A stretch of DNA of 64,000 nucleotides. It comes from Spirosoma taeanense (GTDB lineage: Bacteria; Bacteroidota; Bacteroidia; Cytophagales; Spirosomataceae). The notes beneath the pieces are model-generated. The model searched no databases. It was given only the letters and a program-made list of their open reading frames with translations, and had not been told where the DNA came from. The stretch is taken from NCBI RefSeq assembly GCF_013127955.1, contig NZ_CP053435.1, positions 5,435,001-5,499,000 on the forward strand, read 5' to 3'. How positions within the stretch are numbered: the stretch's first letter is position 1; every line of letters begins with the position of its first letter. Below, piece by piece: positions 17,018 to 25,501 of this stretch. Position numbers and translations under genes: made by a program.

Positions 17018-17031
17018 AACGCGAAACAAAA

Positions 17032-17063
17032 AAAGGACAAAACCCGGGTCGGCTTTGTCCTTT
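17032..17063. terminator. Terminator after the TPR gene
   Basis: Arms AAAGGACAAA/TTTGTCCTTT (10 bp) enclose a short GC core. It sits between the TPR gene stop and the ribH leader, with A/T tracts at the stem base. Confidence 0.8.
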
Positions 17064-17088
17064 GCTGTATTGATTCGTTCAGATACGC

Positions 17089-17784
17089 TTACGACTCGCC
17101 GACCGTTGCTTCGAGCACGGATTTGTATTTCTTGGCACTAATGGCCTCAGCGGATTGGGCGTATTTTTCGATGATAGTATTGTAGGTTTCTATGGCCTTA
17201 TCGTTCTGCTTAGCCTGTGCATAGGCAACGGCCTGCTTCAGCAGATAGCCGGGCGTAAAGAACTTGTTGGGCTTATAGTCGGCCGCTTTCTGATAATAAT
17301 CAGCGGCTTCAGCGAAGCTTTTCTTCTCCATATAAGCGTCGCCAATCAGAGCATAGGCCCGAGCCTGCACCAGCAGGTCTGATGAGCTGAAATCTTTCAG
17401 GTGATCAATAGCCTCGTCGTATTTACCCTGTTTCAGCAAGCCAACACCCGCATAAAACTCGGCCAGATTACCGGCATCCGTCGAACCATAATTATCGGCA
17501 ACAGCCAGCAGGCCCGGCGTTCTGCCATCGCCGTTCAGGGCTTTTTTGAGCGAGTCTGCTTCGAGCTGGTAAACTGATGGAAACAGTTCGGCCTGCGCCG
17601 TGTCATCCTGGCTGCTTACGTAAGCCCGATAGCCAAAGAACCCGACTATAATCAGGGCGATTCCTCCGAGTACGCCTAAAACGATGTTTCGGTTCTGCTG
17701 AAAGAAATCGCCTACGTCTTCTAACTTATTCTCTAACGCGTCCGGGTCTTCCAAAAACTCCAGTCCGGTGTTCTTCTTGCTCAT
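17089..17784 (-). CDS. YfgM-like membrane-anchored TPR protein
   Basis: 231-residue protein with a cytoplasmic N-terminus, one membrane helix at about residues 34-52 and a periplasmic region of tetratricopeptide-like helices (AYALIGDAYMEKKSFAEAADYYQKAADYKP is one clear repeat; only part is quoted by the motif DAYMEKKSFAEAADYY). This layout matches YfgM, a partner of the SecYEG/PpiD translocon that assists envelope proteins. It has its own -7 box 20 nt upstream of the start and ends at a terminator, so it is probably monocistronic. The chaperone role is inferred from family resemblance. Confidence 0.8.
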   Translation of the reverse strand: MSKKNTGLEFLEDPDALENKLEDVGDFFQQNRNIVLGVLGGIALIIVGFFGYRAYVSSQDDTAQAELFPSVYQLEADSLKKALNGDGRTPGLLAVADNYGSTDAGNLAEFYAGVGLLKQGKYDEAIDHLKDFSSSDLLVQARAYALIGDAYMEKKSFAEAADYYQKAADYKPNKFFTPGYLLKQAVAYAQAKQNDKAIETYNTIIEKYAQSAEAISAKKYKSVLEATVGES

Positions 17785-17803
17785 GCTTTTGCAATTTGGA
17801 TTG

Positions 17804-17811
17804 CAAAATTA
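17804..17811 (-). promoter_or_regulatory. Candidate -7 box for the TPR gene
   Basis: The minus strand reads TAATTTTG, an exact TAnnTTTG match, 20 nt upstream of the start codon. No clear -33 TTG is seen. Confidence 0.45.
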
Positions 17812-17843
17812 GGAATATTTGCCATTGTGGAAAAGCATAATTT

Positions 17844-18110
17844 TCAAAAGTTTAGCGAACCCGGCTGACTATCCAAAGCCGGGTTGGGCACGGTGGTATC
17901 GCGGACGGTCATAACTTCCGATGCGCGGACTTCGCGAATCTGGTGCGGCAATAAAGTTTCTACCGCTATTGCTTCGCCCGTCAATGTTACAAACTCGACC
18001 TCAAATGCTTTGCCTTCGTTATAAACTGTAAGAATTGTGCCGACGTCACCTGCTTTCAACCGACTTTCCACTATATCTTCCTGCAGCACGACTAATTCAA
18101 ACTCACTCAT
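17844..18110 (-). CDS. DUF4926 domain-containing protein
   Basis: Small 88-residue protein. The region FELVVLQEDIVESRLKAGD followed by VGTILTVYNEGKAFEVEFVT is the DUF4926 pattern, a small SH3-like beta-barrel domain of unknown function. The ATG at 18110 is preferred to a TTG four codons upstream. The C-terminal 20 residues are Pro/Ser/Asp-rich and probably disordered. DUF4926 proteins are often found alone or near toxin-antitoxin-like genes; no such partner sits next to this copy. It is divergent from the TPP riboswitch leader. Confidence 0.7.
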   Translation of the reverse strand: MSEFELVVLQEDIVESRLKAGDVGTILTVYNEGKAFEVEFVTLTGEAIAVETLLPHQIREVRASEVMTVRDTTVPNPALDSQPGSLNF

Positions 18111-18156
18111 ACCTTTATTCAACTGGTTTTGTTTAAGGAACGCTGAACCAAGAGTC

Positions 18157-18184
18157 TTGTTTTGTTAAAATTCGCTTAACTTTG
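18157..18184 (+). promoter_or_regulatory. Promoter of the TPP-riboswitch transcript
   Basis: TTG at 18157-18159 and TAACTTTG at 18177-18184 (exact TAnnTTTG) are spaced about as expected. Transcription would begin just before the riboswitch at about 18200. Confidence 0.6.
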
Positions 18185-18197
18185 CTCCGCTAATCTT

Positions 18198-18275
18198 CTT
18201 AGGGGTGCCCTAATACAACGGGCTGAGATTATACCCATTGAACCTGCGCGGGTAATGCCGCGAAGGGAACTGGAT
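18198..18275 (+). promoter_or_regulatory. TPP (thiamine pyrophosphate) riboswitch
   Basis: The conserved THI-box elements occur in order: GGGGTGCCC (18202-18210), GGGCTGAGA (about 18220-18228), ACCC, GAACCTGCGCGGGTAATGCC (18240-18259) and GCGAAGGGA (about 18260-18268). These form the pyrimidine- and pyrophosphate-sensing arms. It lies between a good promoter and the start codon of a TonB-dependent receptor at 18343. The receptor should therefore be repressed when TPP is abundant. Confidence 0.95.
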
Positions 18276-18342
18276 TTCTTGCTTTACAACGTTTAATCAA
18301 AGGTAGGATTGGCCCCTTGCCTATCGTTTATGCTTTTTCGTA

Positions 18343-20739
18343 ATGAGAAAAACGATACCTGGGCGGCTTTACGCCTGCTTTTTTTCGCTAACAGCCATAC
18401 TGTATCTATCCAGTCTGCCTGTTTGGGCGCAACATGCAATTACCGGAACCGTACAGGATGCCGATGGCGGTACGTTACCGGGCGCGGCCGTAACCATTGA
18501 GGGAACGTACACCGGCACGTTCACCGATGCTGCGGGCAGCTTCCGGCTGTCGAATCTTAAAGCGGGGGCTATCTCCTTACGGGTATCTCTGCTAGGCTAT
18601 GAAGCACAGACCCGAACGCTTGACCCCGCCCAGACCAGTCAGGTTTCAATCACGCTCAATAAAACGGCTATTGCCGTCGATGAGGTGGTTGTAAGCGCAA
18701 CGCGGGCCAATCAGAAGTCGGCAATAGCCTATACCGATGTGTCGCGTCAACAACTGGATAAGCTTAATCTGGGACAGGATATTCCCCAACTTCTCAACTT
18801 TACACCCTCTATCGTAACTACGTCGGATGCGGGAACGGGCGTAGGATATACCGGTATTCGGATTAGGGGCTCCGACGCGACCCGGGTGAATGTAACCCTC
18901 AACGGCATTCCCTACAACGATGCGGAGTCGCAGGGTACATTCTTTGTGGATATGCCCGATTTTGCCTCATCGGTCAGCAGCATACAAATTCAGCGGGGCG
19001 TCGGCACGTCGACGAATGGTGCGGGCGCCTTTGGTGCGTCGATTAACATTCAGACCAATAAACTGGAAGAAAAACCCTATGCGGAGGCTAACCTGTCGGG
19101 CGGGTCGTTCGGAACACGGCGGGTGAACGTCCTGGCGGGTACGGGTCTGCTTAATAATCATTTTGTGTTGGATGCCCGGCTGTCCAGCATCCACTCGGAT
19201 GGTTACGTTGACCGGGCTTTCTCAGACCTGAAATCGTTTTACCTGTCCGGCGGCTATTATACAGCCAGGAGCTTCATTCGGCTGAATGTTTTTTCGGGCC
19301 GGGAGCAGACGTATCAATCGTGGGGTGGCGTACCGGAAAATCTGCTCAAGACTAACCGGACGTATAATCCATACACCTACGAAAACGAAACGGATAACTA
19401 TCAGCAGGATAACTACCAGCTTATTACGTCGCACGAACTGAACCGGAACTGGCGGCTGAATGCTTCGTTCTTTTACACGAAAGGCAAGGGGTATTATGAG
19501 CAATATCGCCCCAACGACAAATACAGCAACTACGGTCTGCCGAATGTGGTCATTGGCGATTCGACCATCAGCCGTACGGACATCATCCGGCGTCGCTGGC
19601 TCGACAATGATTTTTACGGAACCGTCTTCTCGCTGGATTACAACAGCTTTGGCAAACTAACGGCCAACATTGGTGGTGGCTGGAACCAGTACAAAGGTGG
19701 TCACTACGGTGAAATCATCTGGGCGCGTATCGCCGGCAATACCAATATCCGCGACCGCTACTACGACGACAACGCTACCAAAACAGATTTTAACCTGTAC
19801 GCTAAAGCCTTTTATCAGTTCAGCAACCGGCTCAATGGTTTCGTGGATGCCCAGGTGCGAACGGTTGGCTATTCATTCCTGGGCTTTAACAGCCAGTTGC
19901 AAAACGTGCAGCAGGACGCCAGCCTGACGTTTTTTAACCCCAAAGCGGGCTTAACTTATACGCTCAGCGACCGTAGTAGTGTTTACGCATCCGTTGGCGT
20001 GGGACACCGGGAGCCGAACCGGGATGATTATACTCAATCGACACCCCAGAGCCGACCGAAAGCGGAACAATTGATTGATTACGAAGCGGGCTATAAAGTA
20101 CAGACGGAGCGGCTGGCGTTTACGGCCAACGCCTACTACATGGACTATCAGAACCAACTGGTGTTATCGGGGCAGCTGAACGATGTCGGGGCTTACAATC
20201 GGGTCAATATTCCGGCCAGCTACCGCGCGGGTCTGGAACTGGAAGTTGGAGCACGACTGGCGAAACAACTGCGCTGGAATGTCAACGCGACCTTTAGCCG
20301 CAACAAAATTCGGAACTTCACCGAGTATCTGGACAACTTTGATAACGGAGAGCAGGTAGCGAATCACTACCATGAAACCGACATTTCCTTCTCACCGAGC
20401 GTTGTCAGCGGATCACAATTGTTGTTTACCCCGGCAAAGGGCCTGGAATTGGGCTTGCTGTCGAAGTACGTCGGTCAACAGTATCTGGATAATACCTCCA
20501 ACGAAAGCCGGAAACTGGACCCGTATTTTACGAACGACATTCGGCTCATTTATTCGTTCAAGCCCAAATTTGCGCAGGAGATTACGTTCACGCTGCTGTT
20601 CAATAATGTTCTGAACGAGCTTTACGAGTCGAATGGCTATACCTATGCCTACATTTCGGAAGGCAGGGTTATTGCCGACAACGGGTATTACCCGCAGGCA
20701 GGTCGGAATTTCCTGGCCGGAATCCGCCTGCGGTTCTAA
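18343..20739 (+). CDS. TonB-dependent outer-membrane receptor, predicted thiamine (or precursor) uptake
   Basis: 798-residue outer-membrane transporter. It has a signal peptide (residues 1 to about 29), a carboxypeptidase-regulatory-like domain (about 32-110, ITGTVQDADGG...), a plug domain (about 120-235, including IRIRGSDATRVNVTLNGIP) and a 22-strand barrel ending in the terminal Phe of AGIRLRF. Uptake needs the TonB-ExbBD complex. The TPP riboswitch directly upstream is the only substrate evidence and points to thiamine, its phosphates or a pyrimidine/thiazole precursor. No pnuT or thiamine salvage gene follows: the next gene is convergent, so it is a single-gene regulon unit. Confidence 0.92.
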   Translation: MRKTIPGRLYACFFSLTAILYLSSLPVWAQHAITGTVQDADGGTLPGAAVTIEGTYTGTFTDAAGSFRLSNLKAGAISLRVSLLGYEAQTRTLDPAQTSQVSITLNKTAIAVDEVVVSATRANQKSAIAYTDVSRQQLDKLNLGQDIPQLLNFTPSIVTTSDAGTGVGYTGIRIRGSDATRVNVTLNGIPYNDAESQGTFFVDMPDFASSVSSIQIQRGVGTSTNGAGAFGASINIQTNKLEEKPYAEANLSGGSFGTRRVNVLAGTGLLNNHFVLDARLSSIHSDGYVDRAFSDLKSFYLSGGYYTARSFIRLNVFSGREQTYQSWGGVPENLLKTNRTYNPYTYENETDNYQQDNYQLITSHELNRNWRLNASFFYTKGKGYYEQYRPNDKYSNYGLPNVVIGDSTISRTDIIRRRWLDNDFYGTVFSLDYNSFGKLTANIGGGWNQYKGGHYGEIIWARIAGNTNIRDRYYDDNATKTDFNLYAKAFYQFSNRLNGFVDAQVRTVGYSFLGFNSQLQNVQQDASLTFFNPKAGLTYTLSDRSSVYASVGVGHREPNRDDYTQSTPQSRPKAEQLIDYEAGYKVQTERLAFTANAYYMDYQNQLVLSGQLNDVGAYNRVNIPASYRAGLELEVGARLAKQLRWNVNATFSRNKIRNFTEYLDNFDNGEQVANHYHETDISFSPSVVSGSQLLFTPAKGLELGLLSKYVGQQYLDNTSNESRKLDPYFTNDIRLIYSFKPKFAQEITFTLLFNNVLNELYESNGYTYAYISEGRVIADNGYYPQAGRNFLAGIRLRF

Positions 20740-20779
20740 GCGCGACAACAATCGTTACAGTAGTTTTGCTTTATAAAAC

Positions 20780-20817
20780 AACAGGCCCAGATTCACGTCG
20801 ATGAATCTGGGCCTGTT
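20780..20817. terminator. Bidirectional hairpin between TonB receptor and metB-like gene
   Basis: Perfect 16-bp arms AACAGGCCCAGATTCA/TGAATCTGGGCCTGTT around a 6-nt loop, between convergent genes. No U-tract follows on either side. Confidence 0.8.
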
Positions 20818-20833
20818 ACGTTCTGCTTTTGAG

Positions 20834-21973
20834 CTATCCAATCGCCTGCTCCAGGTCCTGAATCAGATCGCTGACGTCCTCAATGCCGACGCTGAGCCGG
20901 ATGAGGGTATCTTTCAGGCCGTTTTTCTCGCGTTCTTCTTTTGGAATGCTGGCGTGGGTCATACTGGCTGGATGAGTACATAGTGATTCAACACCGCCCA
21001 GCGATTCGCCCAGCGAGAAAACTTCAAACGACTCCATTACCCGCACAGCTTCAGGCATGGAATCGCCGTGGAGCGTAAACGACAGCATGCCGCCAAAGCC
21101 ACGCATTTGTTGTTTCGCCAGTTCATGTCCCGGATGTGATTCCAGGCCCGGATAATACACCTGACTGACCTTGGTATGTTGCTGTAGATACTCGGCTACC
21201 TTCTGCGCATTCTCGCAGTGCCGCTGCATCCGGATGTGCAGCGTTTTAATGCCACGCAGCACCAGAAAACAATCCTGAGGCCCCGGCACAGCTCCGCAGG
21301 CATTCTGAATAAAGGCCAACCGCTGGGCTATCTCGTCGTCATTCAGGACAATGGCCCCCATAACCGTATCCGAATGCCCCCCGAGATATTTGGTAACGGA
21401 GTGCACGACAATATCAGCACCCAGATCAAGCGGATTCTGCAGATAAGGCGACGCAAACGTATTGTCCACCACCAGTTGCAGGCCATGCTGTTTAGTAATT
21501 GCCGCAATAGCCGCGATGTCCACTAGCCGGAGCAGCGGATTAGTAGGCGTTTCAATCCAGACCATTTTGGTAGCCGACGTAATGGCTGCTTCGAGGTTGG
21601 CCGGATTGTCCAGACCGACAAACTTAAATTTGAGGCCAAACTCCTGAAACACGCGCACCATAATCCGGTACGTTCCACCGTAGAGGTCATTACTGGCAAT
21701 GATTTCGTCGCCGGGTCTGAAGAGTTTCAGGATGGCATCGGTAGCGCCAAGGCCGGATGCATAGCAGATACCGTGTTTACCGTTCTCAAGAGCCGCGAGG
21801 TTATTTTGCAGCACCGTTCGGGTAGGATTTTGCGTACGAGCGTATTCATATCCCTTATGTTTGCCCGGCGATTCCTGCACATAGGTTGACGTCTGATAGA
21901 TAGGCGTCATAATAGCGCCTGTTGTAGGGTCTGGCTCAATACCAGCATGGATGGCTTTCGTTGCAAATTTCAT
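20834..21973 (-). CDS. Cystathionine gamma-synthase / gamma-lyase family PLP enzyme
   Basis: 379-residue trans-sulfuration enzyme. The PLP lysine is Lys195 in [12 protein letters not shown], and the substrate/cofactor motifs [19 protein letters not shown] and [17 protein letters not shown] are all conserved. Members either join O-acyl-homoserine with cysteine (methionine pathway) or cleave cystathionine, and sequence alone does not decide. Conservation with CGS-type proteins of this length slightly favours a biosynthetic role. It is a single gene, convergent with the TonB receptor. No SAM riboswitch is visible in the 88 bp upstream. Confidence 0.9.
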   Translation of the reverse strand: MKFATKAIHAGIEPDPTTGAIMTPIYQTSTYVQESPGKHKGYEYARTQNPTRTVLQNNLAALENGKHGICYASGLGATDAILKLFRPGDEIIASNDLYGGTYRIMVRVFQEFGLKFKFVGLDNPANLEAAITSATKMVWIETPTNPLLRLVDIAAIAAITKQHGLQLVVDNTFASPYLQNPLDLGADIVVHSVTKYLGGHSDTVMGAIVLNDDEIAQRLAFIQNACGAVPGPQDCFLVLRGIKTLHIRMQRHCENAQKVAEYLQQHTKVSQVYYPGLESHPGHELAKQQMRGFGGMLSFTLHGDSMPEAVRVMESFEVFSLGESLGGVESLCTHPASMTHASIPKEEREKNGLKDTLIRLSVGIEDVSDLIQDLEQAIG

Positions 21974-22061
21974 ACCCGAAGGTAGTAAAGTCGTCTGGAA
22001 TGAAAGCGCGTGCCGGAGTAGCCTTTAGACAAAATCCGCCTTTCTTCTGTTTACCATACCA

Positions 22062-22733
22062 GTGAAGAACGCCATTCTCAAAAAACTAACCGGACCGGCT
22101 GTAGCTGGTATCCTGCTTTCTGTAACACCCATCGTATTTACGTCGGTGCTTACGTACTATGCGGTTGTGTATGAATCCACCATTGCGCGTTTCAGCAACT
22201 GGCAATGGGCGGGGATTACGTTCCTATGCGCCATTACCTCGGCAGGGTTAACCCCGCCAACCATGCTAGCCCTCATCTTTGGCTATTTTCTGGGCTGGCA
22301 GGCGATTCTACCCATTTTTATTATCAACTTCGGAGGAATCCTCTTCATTAACCTCTTGGTTCACTGGCTAGACCACGACCGATTTCTTCGGTTCTTACGT
22401 CAAAACCCGAAGGCGCAATCAGTGCTCGACCGCATCCTGAGCAAAGAACTGGAAGTTATTTTCTTTGCCAAGCTCTCCCCTATTCTTCCCTTTGGTCTGA
22501 CTAATCTACTGTTCGCGTTATCGGGTGCTCAACTGAAAAATATCCTGCTCGGCGGCTTTCTGGGTATGACGCCCCGGACCTTGCTGGCCGTCTGGTCGGG
22601 TCACGAAGCCCACGAGATCCGAACGCTGCTGGCCAATCCGAACCAGAGCACGTGGACACAAATTATTGTCATTGGGCTGGTTATTGTGTCGATTGCCGGG
22701 CTCTGGCAGGTTTTACAGCGAGCGTTGCGCTAG
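22062..22733 (+). CDS. TVP38/TMEM64 (VTT-domain) membrane protein
   Basis: 223-residue inner-membrane protein with about five or six hydrophobic helices. The VTT/SNARE-associated block is seen around LTPPTMLALIFGYFLGW and the later AKLSPILPFGLTNLLFALSG, the family's conserved Pro-containing re-entrant hairpin. VTT proteins are related to DedA and eukaryotic scramblases, which move phospholipids or polyprenyl phosphate across membranes; the cargo here is unknown. The likely start is the GTG at 22062. Its 3' end overlaps the convergent hydrolase gene by 21 bp. Confidence 0.82.
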   Translation: MKNAILKKLTGPAVAGILLSVTPIVFTSVLTYYAVVYESTIARFSNWQWAGITFLCAITSAGLTPPTMLALIFGYFLGWQAILPIFIINFGGILFINLLVHWLDHDRFLRFLRQNPKAQSVLDRILSKELEVIFFAKLSPILPFGLTNLLFALSGAQLKNILLGGFLGMTPRTLLAVWSGHEAHEIRTLLANPNQSTWTQIIVIGLVIVSIAGLWQVLQRALR

Positions 22734-23528
22734 ATGCTCAGCCGTCAGTTCAATCAGCCGGTTATGACCGGTTTTAAAGACTGTTATCTCATACCGCGAA
22801 AGGCGTTTGGTAAGCGGCAGGACGTAATGGCCCGGCACGATCCGGTCGAAGAATCCTGTGAACAACTGTACCCGAATCGACTGTTCATTCAGTAGGGTGC
22901 TAGTGGTCGTTAAATCGGGCCAGATTAGCCGGAATCGCGTCCAGGTCAGAAACACCAGACGCCGTTGCTCGGGTGTTCCCAGCGAGATCTCGGCAAACCG
23001 CATAACTGTCCGGTTCAGTAAGCCGAGTTTTGTCAAGGCATGGCCGAATGTGTTCAGCAACGACAAATGCCGCAGACCATGCCGGAACACCTTACGCCCT
23101 ACAGCCGAACCCGTAGCCAGTTGATACCAGAAGCTGGCCGTAATGCCATCGGGAGCAATTAAAATTAGCTGATCAATCCGATCCGCAAAGGCTTCGACCG
23201 TTGCCAACGCAAACCGTCCGCCCAGACTAAATCCTATCAGTGAGAACCGATCAACCGCTTGCTGCCGTAAAAAAGCAGCTACCAAACTTTGCCAATCCTT
23301 TTTGGTTAGCAATTGACGATCAGGCTGATAGCTACCCCCATGAAAAAATAAGTCAAGGGCAAATACGGTATATCGGTCGCCAATAGTGGCTTCCAGCGGT
23401 TGAAACACATCGCCATCCTGTCCAAAGCCGTGAAAAGCAAGCAAGATGGATGCGCCATTGCCGAAGACACGATAGGCCAGACGACTACCCTGGTACTCAA
23501 AAAACTGAATATTGGTGGCACTGGTCAT
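22713..23528 (-). CDS. Alpha/beta hydrolase
   Basis: 271-residue cytoplasmic alpha/beta-fold hydrolase, starting at the ATG at 23528 (MTSATNIQFF) rather than an upstream TTG. Conserved sites are the oxyanion HGFGQDGD, the nucleophile elbow GFSLGGRFAL, an acid in FFDRIVPG and the catalytic His in KTGHNRL. The substrate is unknown. It is divergent from the MaoC gene with only 30 bp between starts, and its end overlaps the convergent VTT-domain gene, so the locus is tightly packed. Confidence 0.8.
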   Translation of the reverse strand: MTSATNIQFFEYQGSRLAYRVFGNGASILLAFHGFGQDGDVFQPLEATIGDRYTVFALDLFFHGGSYQPDRQLLTKKDWQSLVAAFLRQQAVDRFSLIGFSLGGRFALATVEAFADRIDQLILIAPDGITASFWYQLATGSAVGRKVFRHGLRHLSLLNTFGHALTKLGLLNRTVMRFAEISLGTPEQRRLVFLTWTRFRLIWPDLTTTSTLLNEQSIRVQLFTGFFDRIVPGHYVLPLTKRLSRYEITVFKTGHNRLIELTAEHLAQRSL

Positions 23529-23558
23529 CGGACAAAACTGCACAAAACCCAATCATCA

Positions 23559-24029
23559 ATGCAAACTTTCGCTAATCTCAACGAATTTACAGCTTTTGCC
23601 GGGCAGTCGCTCGGCGAAACAGAGTACATGACTATTACGCAGGAAATGGTTAATCTGTTTGCGCAGGCTACTAGCGATCACCAATGGATTCATACAGACC
23701 CCGATCGGGCGAAGAGGGAATCGCCTTACAAAGCTCCCATTGCCCATGGCTTTCTGACACTTTCTCTGGCGCCTAAACTGATGGCGGAAATTTATACGAT
23801 CAAATCGGTTAGGATGGGCGTCAATTACGGAGCCAATAAGATTCGGTTCATGAACGCCGTGCGGGTGGGAAGTCGCCTGCGCATGAAAGCCTGGCTGCAC
23901 CATGCCGAGCCGCAGAATAGCAACGAGGCAACCAACGGTGTACGTGCTATTATCGAATGTGTTTTCGAAGTTGAGGGCGAACAGAAACCAGCCTGCGTAG
24001 CGGAATTAATCAATCTGTATTTCGAGTAA
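23559..24029 (+). CDS. MaoC/NodN-like (R)-enoyl-CoA hydratase
   Basis: 156-residue hot-dog-fold protein. The hydratase-2 motif is SDHQWIHTDPDRAKRESPY followed by IAHGFLTLSL, which carries the catalytic Asp/His pair, and GVNYGANKIRFMNAVRVGS matches the NodN branch. It hydrates trans-2-enoyl-CoA to (R)-3-hydroxyacyl-CoA. The ATG at 23559 is used because the open frame further upstream is antisense to the hydrolase. It directly precedes an acyl-CoA dehydrogenase gene on the same strand, fitting a role in acyl-CoA turnover, although a palindrome separates the two. Confidence 0.88.
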   Translation: MQTFANLNEFTAFAGQSLGETEYMTITQEMVNLFAQATSDHQWIHTDPDRAKRESPYKAPIAHGFLTLSLAPKLMAEIYTIKSVRMGVNYGANKIRFMNAVRVGSRLRMKAWLHHAEPQNSNEATNGVRAIIECVFEVEGEQKPACVAELINLYFE

Positions 24030-24075
24030 TTCCGTGGCTCATTTTCCAGAATTAGTTAGTGCTGATTAGTTGCTT

Positions 24076-24105
24076 TAGTAATAGTATGCGTGCATACTAT
24101 TACTA
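24076..24105 (+). promoter_or_regulatory. 30-bp perfect palindrome, candidate operator of the acyl-CoA dehydrogenase gene
   Basis: Perfect 14-bp arms TAGTAATAGTATGC / GCATACTATTACTA with a 2-bp GT centre. A -7-like TATCTTTA follows at 24117-24124 and the ATG at 24161. The position fits a dimeric repressor of TetR/FadR type. A T-run follows, so use as a terminator of the MaoC gene is the alternative. Confidence 0.65.
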
Positions 24106-24160
24106 CTATTTTTTCTTATCTTTACCCTATTATCAACAAACCAAAAACTACGTAATTCAA

Positions 24161-25330
24161 ATGGCAACCCAGACGTTGGAATTGCAGGGATTGAACTTTA
24201 ATCTTTCGGAAGAACACTTGGCCGTACAGGAAGCCGCCCGCGATTTTGCGCAGAATGAACTCCTGCCCGGTATTGTCGAGCGGGACAATGAAGCCCGATT
24301 TCCAGCTGAGCAGGTGAAGCGTATGGGTGAGTTAGGCTTTATGGGCATGATGGTTTCACCCGAATATGGAGGAGGGGGTATGGATACCGTTTCTTACGTA
24401 ATCGCGATGGAAGAAATTTCCAAAATCGATGCCTCAGCCTCTGTAATCATGTCGGTCAACAACTCGCTTGTCTGCTACGGTCTGGAAGCGTTTGGGACCG
24501 AGGAGCAAAAGCAGAAATACCTAACCCGGCTGGCCACTGGCGAAACGATTGGCGCGTTCTGTTTATCAGAGCCCGAAGCGGGTTCCGACGCTACCTCACA
24601 GGCAACAACCGCCGAAGATAAAGGGGATTACTATCTGGTAAACGGGACTAAGAACTGGATTACCAACGGCAATTCGTCGGGCATTTGTTTAGTCATTGCT
24701 CAAACCGACCGGGAGAAAAAACACCGGGGAATCAACTGCCTGATTGTCGAGAAAGGAACACCGGGCTTTATAGTCGGTAAAAAAGAAGACAAGATGGGCA
24801 TTCGTGCCTCAGATACGCATTCTCTGCTGTTTACCGACGTAAAAGTTTCAAAAGAAAACCGGATTGGCGAGGACGGCTTTGGTTTCAAATTCGCCATGTC
24901 GACCCTGAATGGCGGTCGAATCGGGATTGCAGCCCAGGCCCTCGGTATCGCAGCCGGCGCGTATGAGCTGGCGCTCAAATACAGTCAGGAACGCAAAGCG
25001 TTTGGCAAACAAATATTTGACCATCAGGCTATTCAGTTCAAACTGGCCGAAATGGCGACGAAGATTGAAGCGGCTCGACTACTGGTTTATAAAGCAGCTC
25101 GGCAGAAAGACGAGCAAAAAGATTATGTTCAGGCTGCGGCTATGGCCAAACTCTTTGCCTCAGAAGTAGCGATGTGGGCCACAACCGAAGCCGTACAGAT
25201 TCATGGCGGCTATGGCTACGTAAAAGAATTTCACGTGGAGCGGCTGATGCGCGATGCTAAAATTACTCAGATTTATGAGGGTACATCTGAAATACAAAAA
25301 TTAGTGATAGCCCGTGAGCTAACCAGATAA
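24161..25330 (+). CDS. Acyl-CoA dehydrogenase
   Basis: FAD enzyme of 389 residues that oxidises an acyl-CoA to trans-2-enoyl-CoA, passing electrons to ETF. The start at 24161 (MATQTLELQG) gives the normal family length; an open frame before it is AT-rich promoter DNA containing a palindrome. Conserved blocks are FCLSEPEAGSDA, WITNGNSSG, RKAFGKQIFDHQAIQ, QIHGGYGYVKE and the catalytic Glu in IYEGTSEIQ. It looks like the short/branched-chain butyryl-CoA dehydrogenase group. The strong palindrome upstream suggests repressor control by fatty-acid status. Confidence 0.94.
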   Translation: MATQTLELQGLNFNLSEEHLAVQEAARDFAQNELLPGIVERDNEARFPAEQVKRMGELGFMGMMVSPEYGGGGMDTVSYVIAMEEISKIDASASVIMSVNNSLVCYGLEAFGTEEQKQKYLTRLATGETIGAFCLSEPEAGSDATSQATTAEDKGDYYLVNGTKNWITNGNSSGICLVIAQTDREKKHRGINCLIVEKGTPGFIVGKKEDKMGIRASDTHSLLFTDVKVSKENRIGEDGFGFKFAMSTLNGGRIGIAAQALGIAAGAYELALKYSQERKAFGKQIFDHQAIQFKLAEMATKIEAARLLVYKAARQKDEQKDYVQAAAMAKLFASEVAMWATTEAVQIHGGYGYVKEFHVERLMRDAKITQIYEGTSEIQKLVIARELTR

Positions 25331-25429
25331 CCTTATTCTTAGGAAAATAGAATTTTTTTATAACCCTGGTGCGTGTTCAAAGCGAATACGCACTATTTTT
25401 TTATTATTTGGAAACTTTTCTTCTTGTAT

Positions 25430-25455
25430 TAGTTTTGTACAAATTATTAGTTTTG
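25430..25455 (+). promoter_or_regulatory. Tandem TAGTTTTG boxes upstream of the AraC regulator
   Basis: Two TAGTTTTG copies (25430-25437 and 25448-25455), each in a longer direct repeat ATTAGTTTTGTRCA spaced 18 bp. Both match TAnnTTTG. They are either tandem -7 boxes or a repeated binding site, 47-72 nt before the start codon. Confidence 0.5.
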
Positions 25456-25501
25456 TGCAACTTTGAGTGCAATACCTGATTAAGAGACCTCCCTTTCAAC
25501 T

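Noticed and set aside
16967-17031. FMN riboswitch before ribH
   Set aside because: The leader is too short and has none of the RFN conserved blocks.
21974-22061. SAM riboswitch before the cystathionine gamma-synthase gene
   Set aside because: The 88-bp interval lacks the conserved SAM-I stem elements.
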